A DNA stretch of 6,498 nucleotides. Origin: Pseudomonadota bacterium (lineage in GTDB: Bacteria > Myxococcota > Myxococcia > Myxococcales > Myxococcaceae). Numbering within the stretch: the stretch's first letter is position 1; every line of letters begins with the position of its first letter. The translations under genes and the position numbers were made by a program. Shown in pieces: positions 1 to 5,140 of the stretch. The notes under the pieces were generated by a model. The model made no database searches and was not told where the DNA came from. It worked only from the letters and a program-made list of their open reading frames with translations. The stretch is taken from NCBI GenBank assembly GCA_023424585.1, contig JAFADT010000374.1:1-6498 (forward strand). Reading direction: 5' to 3'.

Positions 1-1211
1 GGGCGGATGCGCTCCGCGATGGCGAGCAGCGAGGGCCCCATCGCGTACGCGGTCAGGACCGCCATCAGCACGCCGACGCCCGCGAGCAGGCCGAACTGCT
101 GGAAGGCGTGGAACTGCGCCAGCACCAGCACGAAGAACGCCGCCGCGTTGGTGAAGGCGGACGTGAGCGCCCCGCTGAAGGTGCCGCGCACTGCCGCCGT
201 CAGCGACTCCTTCACGCCGTGCTGCTCGCGCTCCTCCCAGTAGCGCATGGAGAGGTGGACGCCGTACTCGATGCCCAGGCCGATGAGGATGGCGACCAGG
301 AAGCCCGTCACGATGTTGAGGTGGCCGATGGCGCCCTGCGCGAACGCGAACGTCAGCACCAGCCCCACCATCACCGGCACGCCCACCACCGCCAGCGCGG
401 AGATGCGCCGGGTGGCCAGGAGGATCAGCCCCACCGCGATGAGCGCGGACAACAGGCCCGCGTTGGACAGGTCGCTGCGCATCACCGCGTCCTCTTCGAT
501 GCGGTTCTGGAAGTTGCCCGTCGCCTCCAGCGTCACGCCCGGGTACTGCTCCGCCGCGAGCTTCCGGCCGGTGTCGAACACCGTGGCCACGAAGCGCCGC
601 GCGAACTCCAGGTCCCCCGCCGTCCCCGACGGCTTGATCATCAGGTAGACCTCGGTGCCCTCCTTGTTCGCCAGCGTCTCCGGCAGCGACGTGTCCGGGG
701 TGTGCTTCCTCGCGATCTCCTCGAAGGTGGGCGGCGCGATGTCCGCGCCCAGGTCCACGAAGAGGGGGCTCGCGCGCTCCTTCTCGTAGCGGACCCGGGC
801 CTCCAGGTCCTGACGCAGCGAGGCGACCTCCGCCGTGGGCAGCAGCAGCAGCCCGTGGCGGCGGAAGAAGGCCACGTCGTAGTGGTGCTCGACGTAGCGG
901 ACCTCCGGCAGCGCCTCCAGGCGCTTCTGGAAGTCCCGGGCGTAGGCCTTGAGGGCCTCCGGCGCCGCGCCCTTGGCCATGATGACCAGGTACCCGTCCC
1001 CGCCCGCCTTCTCTGACACGCGTGTCAGATCCCGGACCTCCGGGGCGCCCTCCGGGAGCAGCTCCACGAACGACCCGCGGAACTCCAGGCGGGACGCGAA
1101 GACGCCCGTGACGGCCGTCAAGAGGGCGATGGCGAGCAGCACCTGCCAGGGGCGCGACATCGCTGCCTGGATGAAGCCCTCGAACCACCGCTGCCGTCGT
1201 GCTTGGGACAC
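1..1211 (-). CDS. RND/MMPL-family membrane transporter, N-terminal half (runs off left edge)
   Basis: I translated this frame by hand: it is open from a GTG at 1211-1209 to the window edge (403 full codons). Visible architecture: a cytoplasmic start with TM1 at about residues 22-40; a large periplasmic domain at about 41-248; then closely spaced hydrophobic helices at about 250-267, 270-293, 298-321, 345-366 and 374-397. This matches the first half of a 12-helix RND/MMPL protein with an SSD-like membrane core. In the fourth helix, GLGIEYGVHL (residues 311-320) sits where this family usually has an Asp-Tyr pair (GxDYxxH-like); here the acid is Glu315 next to Tyr316. Known relatives (HpnN-like, MmpL-like) move hydrophobic lipids out of the inner membrane using proton motive force. 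The substrate here cannot be read from sequence. It is divergent from the sphingolipid-type operon, so lipid export is a reasonable guess. The C-terminal half lies outside the window. A drug-efflux or SecDF-like role is less likely. Confidence 0.88.
   Translation of the reverse strand, partial: MSQARRQRWFEGFIQAAMSRPWQVLLAIALLTAVTGVFASRLEFRGSFVELLPEGAPEVRDLTRVSEKAGGDGYLVIMAKGAAPEALKAYARDFQKRLEALPEVRYVEHHYDVAFFRRHGLLLLPTAEVASLRQDLEARVRYEKERASPLFVDLGADIAPPTFEEIARKHTPDTSLPETLANKEGTEVYLMIKPSGTAGDLEFARRFVATVFDTGRKLAAEQYPGVTLEATGNFQNRIEEDAVMRSDLSNAGLLSALIAVGLILLATRRISALAVVGVPVMVGLVLTFAFAQGAIGHLNIVTGFLVAILIGLGIEYGVHLSMRYWEEREQHGVKESLTAAVRGTFSGALTSAFTNAAAFFVLVLAQFHAFQQFGLLAGVGVLMAVLTAYAMGPSLLAIAERIR
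1012..1029. repeat. 18-bp perfect palindrome inside the RND/MMPL coding region
   Basis: TCTGACACG followed directly by CGTGTCAGA is fully self-complementary over 18 bases. It lies about 180 bases downstream of the GTG start and encodes an ordinary stretch of the periplasmic loop (around residues 61-66), so it may be a codon-level accident. Its TGACA/TGTCA core also occurs in the intergenic palindrome at 1388-1407. It could be an intragenic binding site of a dimeric regulator; there is no direct evidence for this. Confidence 0.4.
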
Positions 1212-1217
1212 CGTCTG

Positions 1218-1223
1218 CTCCTC
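1218..1223 (-). promoter_or_regulatory. Ribosome binding site of the RND/MMPL gene
   Basis: On the minus strand GAGGAG lies 6 bases upstream of the GTG at 1211-1209. This is the best Shine-Dalgarno match near the 5' end of the open frame and is the reason for choosing the GTG. The next in-frame ATG (codon 18) would remove the short basic N-terminus ahead of TM1. Confidence 0.75.
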
Positions 1224-1229
1224 TGATGC

Positions 1230-1255
1230 TGGCCGGCGAAGCAATAAGCCGGCCA
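1230..1255. repeat. 8-bp inverted repeat just upstream of the RND gene
   Basis: TGGCCGGC (1230-1237) and GCCGGCCA (1248-1255) are perfect inverted repeats around a 10-base spacer that is A-rich on this strand. The repeat lies 6 bases beyond the RND gene's Shine-Dalgarno, so it would be either an operator for a dimeric repressor or a hairpin in the RND mRNA leader. The arms are pure G/C apart from the outer pair, so chance is a real alternative. Confidence 0.45.
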
Positions 1256-1297
1256 TGATCCAGGCCCCCGAAACAGACGGCCCCTCACAACCCATTC

Positions 1298-1315
1298 CCC
1301 ATGTGAACCCATGTG
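1298..1315. repeat. CCCATGTG direct repeat with 10-base periodicity
   Basis: CCCATGTG occurs at 1298-1305 and again at 1308-1315, start to start one helical turn apart, with a partial copy (CCCATT) at 1291-1296. Tandem half-sites on the same DNA face are typical of cooperative regulator binding in bacterial promoters. No regulator is recognised from the motif. Confidence 0.35.
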
Positions 1316-1387
1316 TGCGCAGGGTGCTGGAGCATCCACTGGCGAACGCAGGCCTGGGGGCGCGGCGTGCCACCAATGCGCCACGGC

Positions 1388-1407
1388 TGTCAAGGCGCGC
1401 CCTGACA
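1388..1407. promoter_or_regulatory. Near-perfect 20-bp palindrome, candidate operator
   Basis: TGTCAAGGCG (1388-1397) abuts CGCCCTGACA (1398-1407); nine of ten base pairs are complementary. The same half-site returns exactly, in inverted orientation, as CGCCTTGACA at 1443-1452, where it covers the -35 element of the promoter facing the Spt gene. Three copies of a TGTCA(A/G)GGCG half-site upstream of and overlapping a promoter suggest a repressor or autoregulatory site. The binding protein is unknown. Confidence 0.45.
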
Positions 1408-1446
1408 CGGATGCCCCACACCGGGTGCGATGGCGCCGTCCCCGCC

Positions 1447-1475
1447 TTGACAGTGTGGATTTCCCTCTTTATTGA
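1447..1475 (+). promoter_or_regulatory. Sigma-70-type promoter for the Spt-acyltransferase operon
   Basis: A perfect -35 TTGACA (1447-1452) is followed after exactly 17 bases by TATTGA (1470-1475), which shares the TAT of the -10 consensus. The spacer is AT-rich for this genome, including a run GGATTTCCCTCTTTATTGA-like in composition. Transcription would start near 1482, giving a leader of about 110 bases. This is the best promoter-like match I found in the window and points toward the downstream plus-strand genes. Confidence 0.6.
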
Positions 1476-1591
1476 CCCCCACGCGTCGTCCCCCTGGGTG
1501 TTCGCGCGGCCGGGCAATCCGAAGCTGGAACGCGCCCTGCACATGGAAAGCGGCTCGGATCCACACCCCCCGACGCGTAAGAAAGACCACC

Positions 1592-3148
1592 ATGAGCGAC
1601 GTGTTCGACAAGTGCCGTACCTGGAAGGACTACCGCATCGCCAAGGCCACCGGCCTGTACCCGTACTTCCGGGCCATCGAGGCGTCGCACGGCGCCACGG
1701 AGGTGGAGATCGAGGGGCGGCGGGTCATCATGGTGGGCTCGAACAACTACCTGGGCCTGTCCTCGGATCCGCGCGTGAAGGAGGCGGCCATCAAGGCCAC
1801 GGAGCGCTTTGGCACCACCTGCTCCGGCTCGCGCCTGCTCAACGGCACGCTGGCGCTGCATGAGGAGCTGGAGGCGCGGCTGGCGAAGTTCCTCAACCGG
1901 GAGGCGGCCATCGTCATCTCCACCGGGTTCCAGACGAACCTGGCGCTGGCGTCCATCCTGGGCCGTCACGACATCGTGTTCAGCGACCGCGCGAACCACG
2001 CGTCGCTGGTGGACGGCGTGCGCCTGTCGTTCGCGACGGAGCGCAAGTTCCGCCACAACGACATGGAGCACCTGGAGCAGCTGCTGGCCGCGGCGGAGCC
2101 GGGCGCCGGGAAGATCATCGTCACGGACGGCGTGTTCTCCATGGAGGGCGACATCTGCAACCTGCCCCGCATCGTGGAGCTGGCGAAGCAGTACAACGCC
2201 CGCGTGATGACGGATGACGCCCACGCCATGGGCGTGCTGGGCGAGCTGGGCCGGGGCACCTCCGAGTACTTCGGCCTGGAGAAGGACGTGGACCTGGTGA
2301 TGGGCACGTTCTCCAAGAGCTTCGCGTCGCTGGGCGGCGTGCTCGCGGGCCCCTTCGAGGTCATCAACTACATCCGCCACAAGGCGCGCTCGGTCATCTT
2401 CTCCGCGTCCATGACGCCCGCGTCCATCGCGGCGGCGCTGAAGGCGACGGAGATCATCGAGGCGGAGCCGCAGCGCCGCGCGCGCCTGCTGGACATCGCG
2501 GAGAAGATGCACAACGGCTTCCGCGCCATGGGCTTCGACACGGGCGTGTCGGTGACGCCGGTGGTGCCGGTGCACATCGGCGACCAGGTGAAGTGCTTCC
2601 GCTTCTGGCGCGCGCTGCACGAGGCGGGCGTGTTCGCCAACCCCGTCATCCCGCCGGCGGTGGAGGCGGGCCACGCGCTCATCCGCACCAGCTACATGGC
2701 GACGCACACGGACGCGCAGCTGGATCAGGTGCTGGACACCTTCGAGAAGATCGGCCGCAAGCTCAACGTCATCCCGGAGACGCGCCCCACGGTGTACGAG
2801 CCGGTGAAGATCGCCCGGCCGGGCAGCGCGGTGCGCAGCAACAAAGCGAGCGAGACGTGGGCGGCGGGCAGCGCCGGCCTGCTCGCGGACAAGGGCTTCT
2901 CCCTGGACCAGCTGTCGCGGATGTCGTCGCGGGAGATGGCCGGGAAGTTCTTCGACGCGGTGGAGCAGCTCACCTGGCGCGCGGCGAACCTGCAGCCGGA
3001 GGACCTGCGGCGGCTGGGCGGCGCGCCCCGCAAGCTGTGGGAGAAGCGCAGCGAGCTGGGCGGCGTGCTCCTGGAGAAGGGCGCGCAGCTCTTCATGCGC
3101 AACGGCAGCGACGGTTCCGACGGCGGCAACCAGGCCGAAAGGAACTGA
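1592..3148 (+). CDS. spt: Serine palmitoyltransferase-like alpha-oxoamine synthase with C-terminal extension
   Basis: This is a 518-residue PLP enzyme. Serine palmitoyltransferase condenses serine with a long-chain acyl thioester to 3-ketosphinganine, the first committed step of sphingolipid synthesis; bacterial forms are generally soluble. Visible marks: YPYFRAIE (23-30); GSNNYLGL (49-56); SGSRLLNGTLALHEELE (78-94); His136 in ANHASL, expected to stack on PLP; TDDAHAMGVLG (207-217) with Asp208 and His211; the PLP lysine Lys242 in GTFSKSFASLGG; Arg365 in RTSYMATHT, likely the carboxylate binder. Spacing of His136, Asp208, His211 and Lys242 equals that of Sphingomonas SPT as I recall it. TFSKS with GSRLLNGT favours SPT over 2-amino-3-ketobutyrate ligase or BioF, which carry TLGKA(L/F)G. 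The ATG at 1592 begins the family's normal N-terminus; upstream is AAGAAAGA, a modest ribosome site. The family is about 400-420 residues, so residues after about 395 are an unrecognised, mostly helical, charged extension. First gene of an operon with the acyltransferase. A sulfonolipid cysteate acyltransferase is the main alternative. Confidence 0.87.
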   Translation: MSDVFDKCRTWKDYRIAKATGLYPYFRAIEASHGATEVEIEGRRVIMVGSNNYLGLSSDPRVKEAAIKATERFGTTCSGSRLLNGTLALHEELEARLAKFLNREAAIVISTGFQTNLALASILGRHDIVFSDRANHASLVDGVRLSFATERKFRHNDMEHLEQLLAAAEPGAGKIIVTDGVFSMEGDICNLPRIVELAKQYNARVMTDDAHAMGVLGELGRGTSEYFGLEKDVDLVMGTFSKSFASLGGVLAGPFEVINYIRHKARSVIFSASMTPASIAAALKATEIIEAEPQRRARLLDIAEKMHNGFRAMGFDTGVSVTPVVPVHIGDQVKCFRFWRALHEAGVFANPVIPPAVEAGHALIRTSYMATHTDAQLDQVLDTFEKIGRKLNVIPETRPTVYEPVKIARPGSAVRSNKASETWAAGSAGLLADKGFSLDQLSRMSSREMAGKFFDAVEQLTWRAANLQPEDLRRLGGAPRKLWEKRSELGGVLLEKGAQLFMRNGSDGSDGGNQAERN

Positions 3149-3159
3149 GCCCCTCACAT

Positions 3160-4338
3160 ATGGCCCACCCCGCCAAGCACGAAGCGTCCTCCGCCGCTCC
3201 CTCCATCCCCTCCGACGTGCAGGTGACCCCTGTGCGCGGCGCGGCGGACCGGACGGCGTTCATCCGGCTGCCGTACACGCTCTACCGTGACGCGCCGAAC
3301 TGGGTTCCGCCGCTGGAGATGGAGCGCCGCGACTTCCTGGACCCGAAGAAGAACCCCTTCTTCGACTACGCGGAGGTGGAGCTGTTCCTCGCGCGCCGCG
3401 GGCAGGACGTGGTGGGCCGGGTGGCCGCCATCAAGAACCCGCGCCACATGGAGTTCCACGGCACCAAGGAGGGCTTCTTCGGCCTCTTCGAGTGCGTGAA
3501 CGACGCGGGCGTGGCGCGGGGCCTGCTGGACGCGGCCAGCGCGTGGCTGAAGGCGCGCGGCATCGACACCGTGCTGGGGCCGGCCAACTTCTCCTCCAAC
3601 CAGGACTGGGGCCTGCTCGTGGAGGGCTTCGACAGCCCGCCCGCGCTGATGATGCCGTACAACCCGGCGTACTACGCGGACCTGCTCCAGACGTGCGGCT
3701 TCACCAAGGCGAAGGACCTGTGGGCGTGGGAGCTGTCCGCGTCCACGCCGCCGCCGGAGAAGGTGGCGCGCATCGCGGAGAAGATCCGCCAGCGCGAGGG
3801 CATCACCGTGCGCGCGGTGAACCTGAAGGACTTCCCCGCGGAGGTCGCGCGCATCAAGGAGATCTACAACGCGGCCTGGGAGAAGAACTGGGGCTTCATC
3901 CCCTTCACGGACCGCGAGTTCGAGCACATGGCCAAGGAGATGAAGGCCATCGTGCGTCCGGAGCTGCTGCTCATCGCGGAGGTGAAGGGCGAGCCCGTGG
4001 CCTTCTCCATGACGCTGCCGGACGCCAACGAGGCCTTCAAGGCGGCCAACGGACGGCTCACCACCTTCGGCCTGCCCATCGGCCTGGTGAAGCTGGTGCT
4101 GGCGTCGCGCAGGCTCAAGCGGCTGCGCCTCATCACCCTGGGCATCAAGGAGGGCTACCGGCGCCGCGGCCTGGACGCCATCCTCTACCTGGACACCCTG
4201 CGCACCGCGAAGGAGCTGGGGTACTCGGGCGGGGAGATCTCCTGGACGCTGGAGGACAACCACCTGGTCAACCGCGCCATCGAGTCCATGGGCGGCCAGC
4301 GCTCCAAGACGTACCGCGTGTACCAGCGGCCCACCTGA
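3160..4338 (+). CDS. GNAT-fold N-acyltransferase, candidate bacterial ceramide synthase (bCerS-like)
   Basis: The protein has 392 residues and no signal peptide or clear membrane helix. Residues 1-19 look disordered. Residues 20-190 carry family marks: PYTLYRDAPNWVPPL (38-52), KKNPFFDYAEVELFLARR (63-80), VVGRVAAI, GFFGLFE (105-111) and LGPANFSSNQDWGLLVEGF (139-157). The C-terminal half is a GNAT domain: strand AEVKGEPVAFSM (273-284), then GIKEGYRRRGLDAIL (328-342) with the acyl-CoA pyrophosphate loop, then SWTLEDNHLVNRAIESMGG (361-379). This resembles the GNAT-superfamily ceramide synthase described in Caulobacter, which N-acylates the long-chain base made by Spt; that assignment comes from remembered family pattern plus position directly behind spt. 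The gap to spt is 11 bases and AAAGGA (3138-3143) is 16 bases from the ATG, so translational coupling is likely. A GTG at codon 20 is an alternative start that would drop the disordered tail. Another acyl or acetyl acceptor cannot be excluded. Confidence 0.8.
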   Translation: MAHPAKHEASSAAPSIPSDVQVTPVRGAADRTAFIRLPYTLYRDAPNWVPPLEMERRDFLDPKKNPFFDYAEVELFLARRGQDVVGRVAAIKNPRHMEFHGTKEGFFGLFECVNDAGVARGLLDAASAWLKARGIDTVLGPANFSSNQDWGLLVEGFDSPPALMMPYNPAYYADLLQTCGFTKAKDLWAWELSASTPPPEKVARIAEKIRQREGITVRAVNLKDFPAEVARIKEIYNAAWEKNWGFIPFTDREFEHMAKEMKAIVRPELLLIAEVKGEPVAFSMTLPDANEAFKAANGRLTTFGLPIGLVKLVLASRRLKRLRLITLGIKEGYRRRGLDAILYLDTLRTAKELGYSGGEISWTLEDNHLVNRAIESMGGQRSKTYRVYQRPT

Positions 4339-4346
4339 GGCCGCGG

Positions 4347-4363
4347 GGCCCCTCGCCGGGGCC
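4347..4363. terminator. GC hairpin just after the acyltransferase stop codon
   Basis: GGCCCC (4347-4352) pairs with GGGGCC (4358-4363) around a 5-base loop, starting 9 bases after the stop codon. There is no T-tract. It probably acts with the larger hairpin at 4371-4406 in separating the two convergent operons. Confidence 0.4.
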
Positions 4364-4370
4364 TGAAACG

Positions 4371-4406
4371 CCTCCGCCCGGGCGCATCCTGGCCCCGGGC
4401 GGAAGG
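4371..4406. terminator. Bidirectional hairpin terminator between convergent genes
   Basis: TCCGCCCGGG (4373-4382) and CCCGGGCGGA (4394-4403) form a perfect 10-bp stem with an 11-base loop, extended by a further CC/GG after a one-base bulge. It lies in the 100-base gap between the converging acyltransferase and mlaC genes, about 35-65 bases from either stop codon. No run of T follows on either strand, which is usual for GC-rich genomes, so strength as an intrinsic terminator is uncertain. Confidence 0.55.
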
Positions 4407-4438
4407 AACGGCGTGAGGCTGTCGGAAGGCGCCCTGCC

Positions 4439-5074
4439 CTACTTCGCCTGCGGCGCGGCGCCCGTGGAGCCGGCGGCGGACTCTTTCACGGAGGCCGCGC
4501 TGGTGTTGGCGTTCTCCTTCTCCAACTGGGCGCGCTTGGCCTTGAGCGTCGTCAGCAGGCCGTCAAAGCCCTTGGTGGAGAGGATCTTCTTGAACTGGCC
4601 GCTGTAGGTGTCCACCAGCGACACCTCGTCCGTGACGACGTCGTAGATGCGCCAGTCGGCCTTGGGCGACGCCTTGAAGAGCTTGTAGTTCACGGGGACC
4701 TGGTCCGACTTCACGGTGAGCTCCGTGTCGACCGTGGCCTCGCTCCCCTGCACGCTCTCCTTGCCGTACTTCACGTCCGCCTTCGCCTGGCCGATGGCCT
4801 TCTGGGCGTACGAGGCGCGCAGCAGCCCCGTCATGGTCTCGGTGAAGTCCTTGCGCTGGGCGGCGGTGAGGCCCGCCCAGGCCTTCTCGCCCAGGGCGCG
4901 CTTGGCGAGCTCCTCGAAGTCGACGAAGGACTCCACGACGTTCGCCAGGGACTGCACGGTGGCGCCGGGGGCATTGGCCGCCTTCTGGACGGCGGCGTTG
5001 CCGTTCTTCACCACGTTGATGGGGCTCACGGGAGCGGCGGCGAGCAGCGTGGCGGCAAGCAGGGAAGCGATCAT
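4439..5074 (-). CDS. mlaC: MlaC/Ttg2D-family periplasmic lipid-binding protein
   Basis: The product has 211 residues. MlaC proteins are soluble periplasmic carriers that shuttle phospholipids between an inner-membrane MCE/ABC complex and the outer membrane; HpnM of hopanoid clusters is a relative. Family marks seen: VDFEELAKRALGEKAW (51-66), LTAAQRKDFTETMTGLL (69-85), RASYAQK, VKYGKESV, WRIYDVVTDEVSLVDTYSGQF (141-161) and the closing GFDGLLTTLKAKRAQLE. Residues 1-17 are a short hydrophobic, Ala/Leu-rich export signal but lack the usual Lys/Arg at the N-terminus. Residues 187-211 are a low-complexity Ala/Ser/Thr tail. The ATG was chosen because the frame closes at a stop (5101-5099) eight codons upstream with no ATG, GTG or TTG between; GGAG (5088-5085) lies 10 bases ahead. 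It follows the TolC-type gene in the same direction by 66 bases and is probably cotranscribed. No MCE, permease or ATPase gene is in view; these may lie beyond the right edge. Confidence 0.87.
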   Translation of the reverse strand: MIASLLAATLLAAAPVSPINVVKNGNAAVQKAANAPGATVQSLANVVESFVDFEELAKRALGEKAWAGLTAAQRKDFTETMTGLLRASYAQKAIGQAKADVKYGKESVQGSEATVDTELTVKSDQVPVNYKLFKASPKADWRIYDVVTDEVSLVDTYSGQFKKILSTKGFDGLLTTLKAKRAQLEKENANTSAASVKESAAGSTGAAPQAK

Positions 5075-5099
5075 GTCGATGAAGCTCCGGATGGAAGTT

Positions 5100-5117
5100 C
5101 AGGTGTGACGACACCTG
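5100..5117. repeat. 7-bp inverted repeat in the TolC-mlaC gap
   Basis: CAGGTGT (5100-5106) and ACACCTG (5111-5117) are perfect inverted repeats around four bases. In the leftward transcript this is a compact hairpin between the TolC-type stop codon and the mlaC ribosome site, partly overlapping the stop triplet of the mlaC upstream frame. It has no T-tract, so an mRNA-processing or stabilising hairpin, or a regulator site, is more likely than a full terminator. Confidence 0.4.
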
Positions 5118-5140
5118 TGAGGACTGGCAGCCTGGAAGGG

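Larger units (their letters stand above)
1212..1591. other. Divergent intergenic control region
   Basis: This 380-base stretch between the two divergent start codons contains no convincing gene; the small open frames crossing it are shadows without good ribosome sites or plausible protein composition. It holds the RND gene's ribosome site, an 8-bp inverted repeat, a CCCATGTG direct repeat, a 20-bp near-palindrome, and a sigma-70-like promoter reading toward the Spt gene with an implied leader of about 110 bases. No convincing promoter was found for the RND gene. A TTGACA on the minus strand (1393-1388) has no TA-rich -10 at the right distance. Confidence 0.7.

Noticed and set aside
839..855. 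Short GCA/CAG triplet run
   Set aside because: Only about five units, encoding a Leu run in the RND periplasmic loop; ordinary for this composition.
108..1016. Long plus-strand open frames opposite the RND gene
   Set aside because: Composition is Arg/Gln/His-rich without domains, and the opposite strand encodes a coherent transporter with membrane helices. These are codon-bias shadows.
1360..1374. Sigma-54-like TGGCACG on the minus strand
   Set aside because: The -24 half looks right, but the required GC at -12 is absent (GCCCCC follows the spacer).
1481..1578. Possible structured leader or riboswitch closed by ACGCGTCG and CGACGCGT
   Set aside because: The 8-bp arms are 82 bases apart; at this GC content a few 8-bp inverted matches are expected by chance in a region of 380 bases. 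A second such pair (1453-1460 with 1559-1566) would not even lie in one RNA. No known riboswitch core was seen.
1472..1591. 40-residue N-terminal extension of Spt from the upstream ATG
   Set aside because: That ATG overlaps the -10 element of the only good promoter, the extension is Arg/Pro-rich without family similarity, and the ATG at 1592 begins the normal family N-terminus.
1118..1611. Small minus-strand open frames in the divergent gap (96 and 73 residues)
   Set aside because: They overlap the RND start out of frame or the spt start antisense, with Arg/Gly/Cys-rich unstructured composition and no clear ribosome site.
1592..2767. Annotation as 2-amino-3-ketobutyrate CoA ligase or BioF
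   Set aside because: The PLP loop is GTFSKSFASLGG rather than TLGKA-type, and there is no tdh or biotin gene nearby; the neighbour is a bCerS-like acyltransferase.
1469..3157. 562-residue minus-strand open frame spanning the whole spt gene
   Set aside because: It is antisense to an enzyme with all catalytic motifs, is Arg/His/Val-rich, and shows no domain or ribosome site. High third-position GC keeps the antisense frame open.
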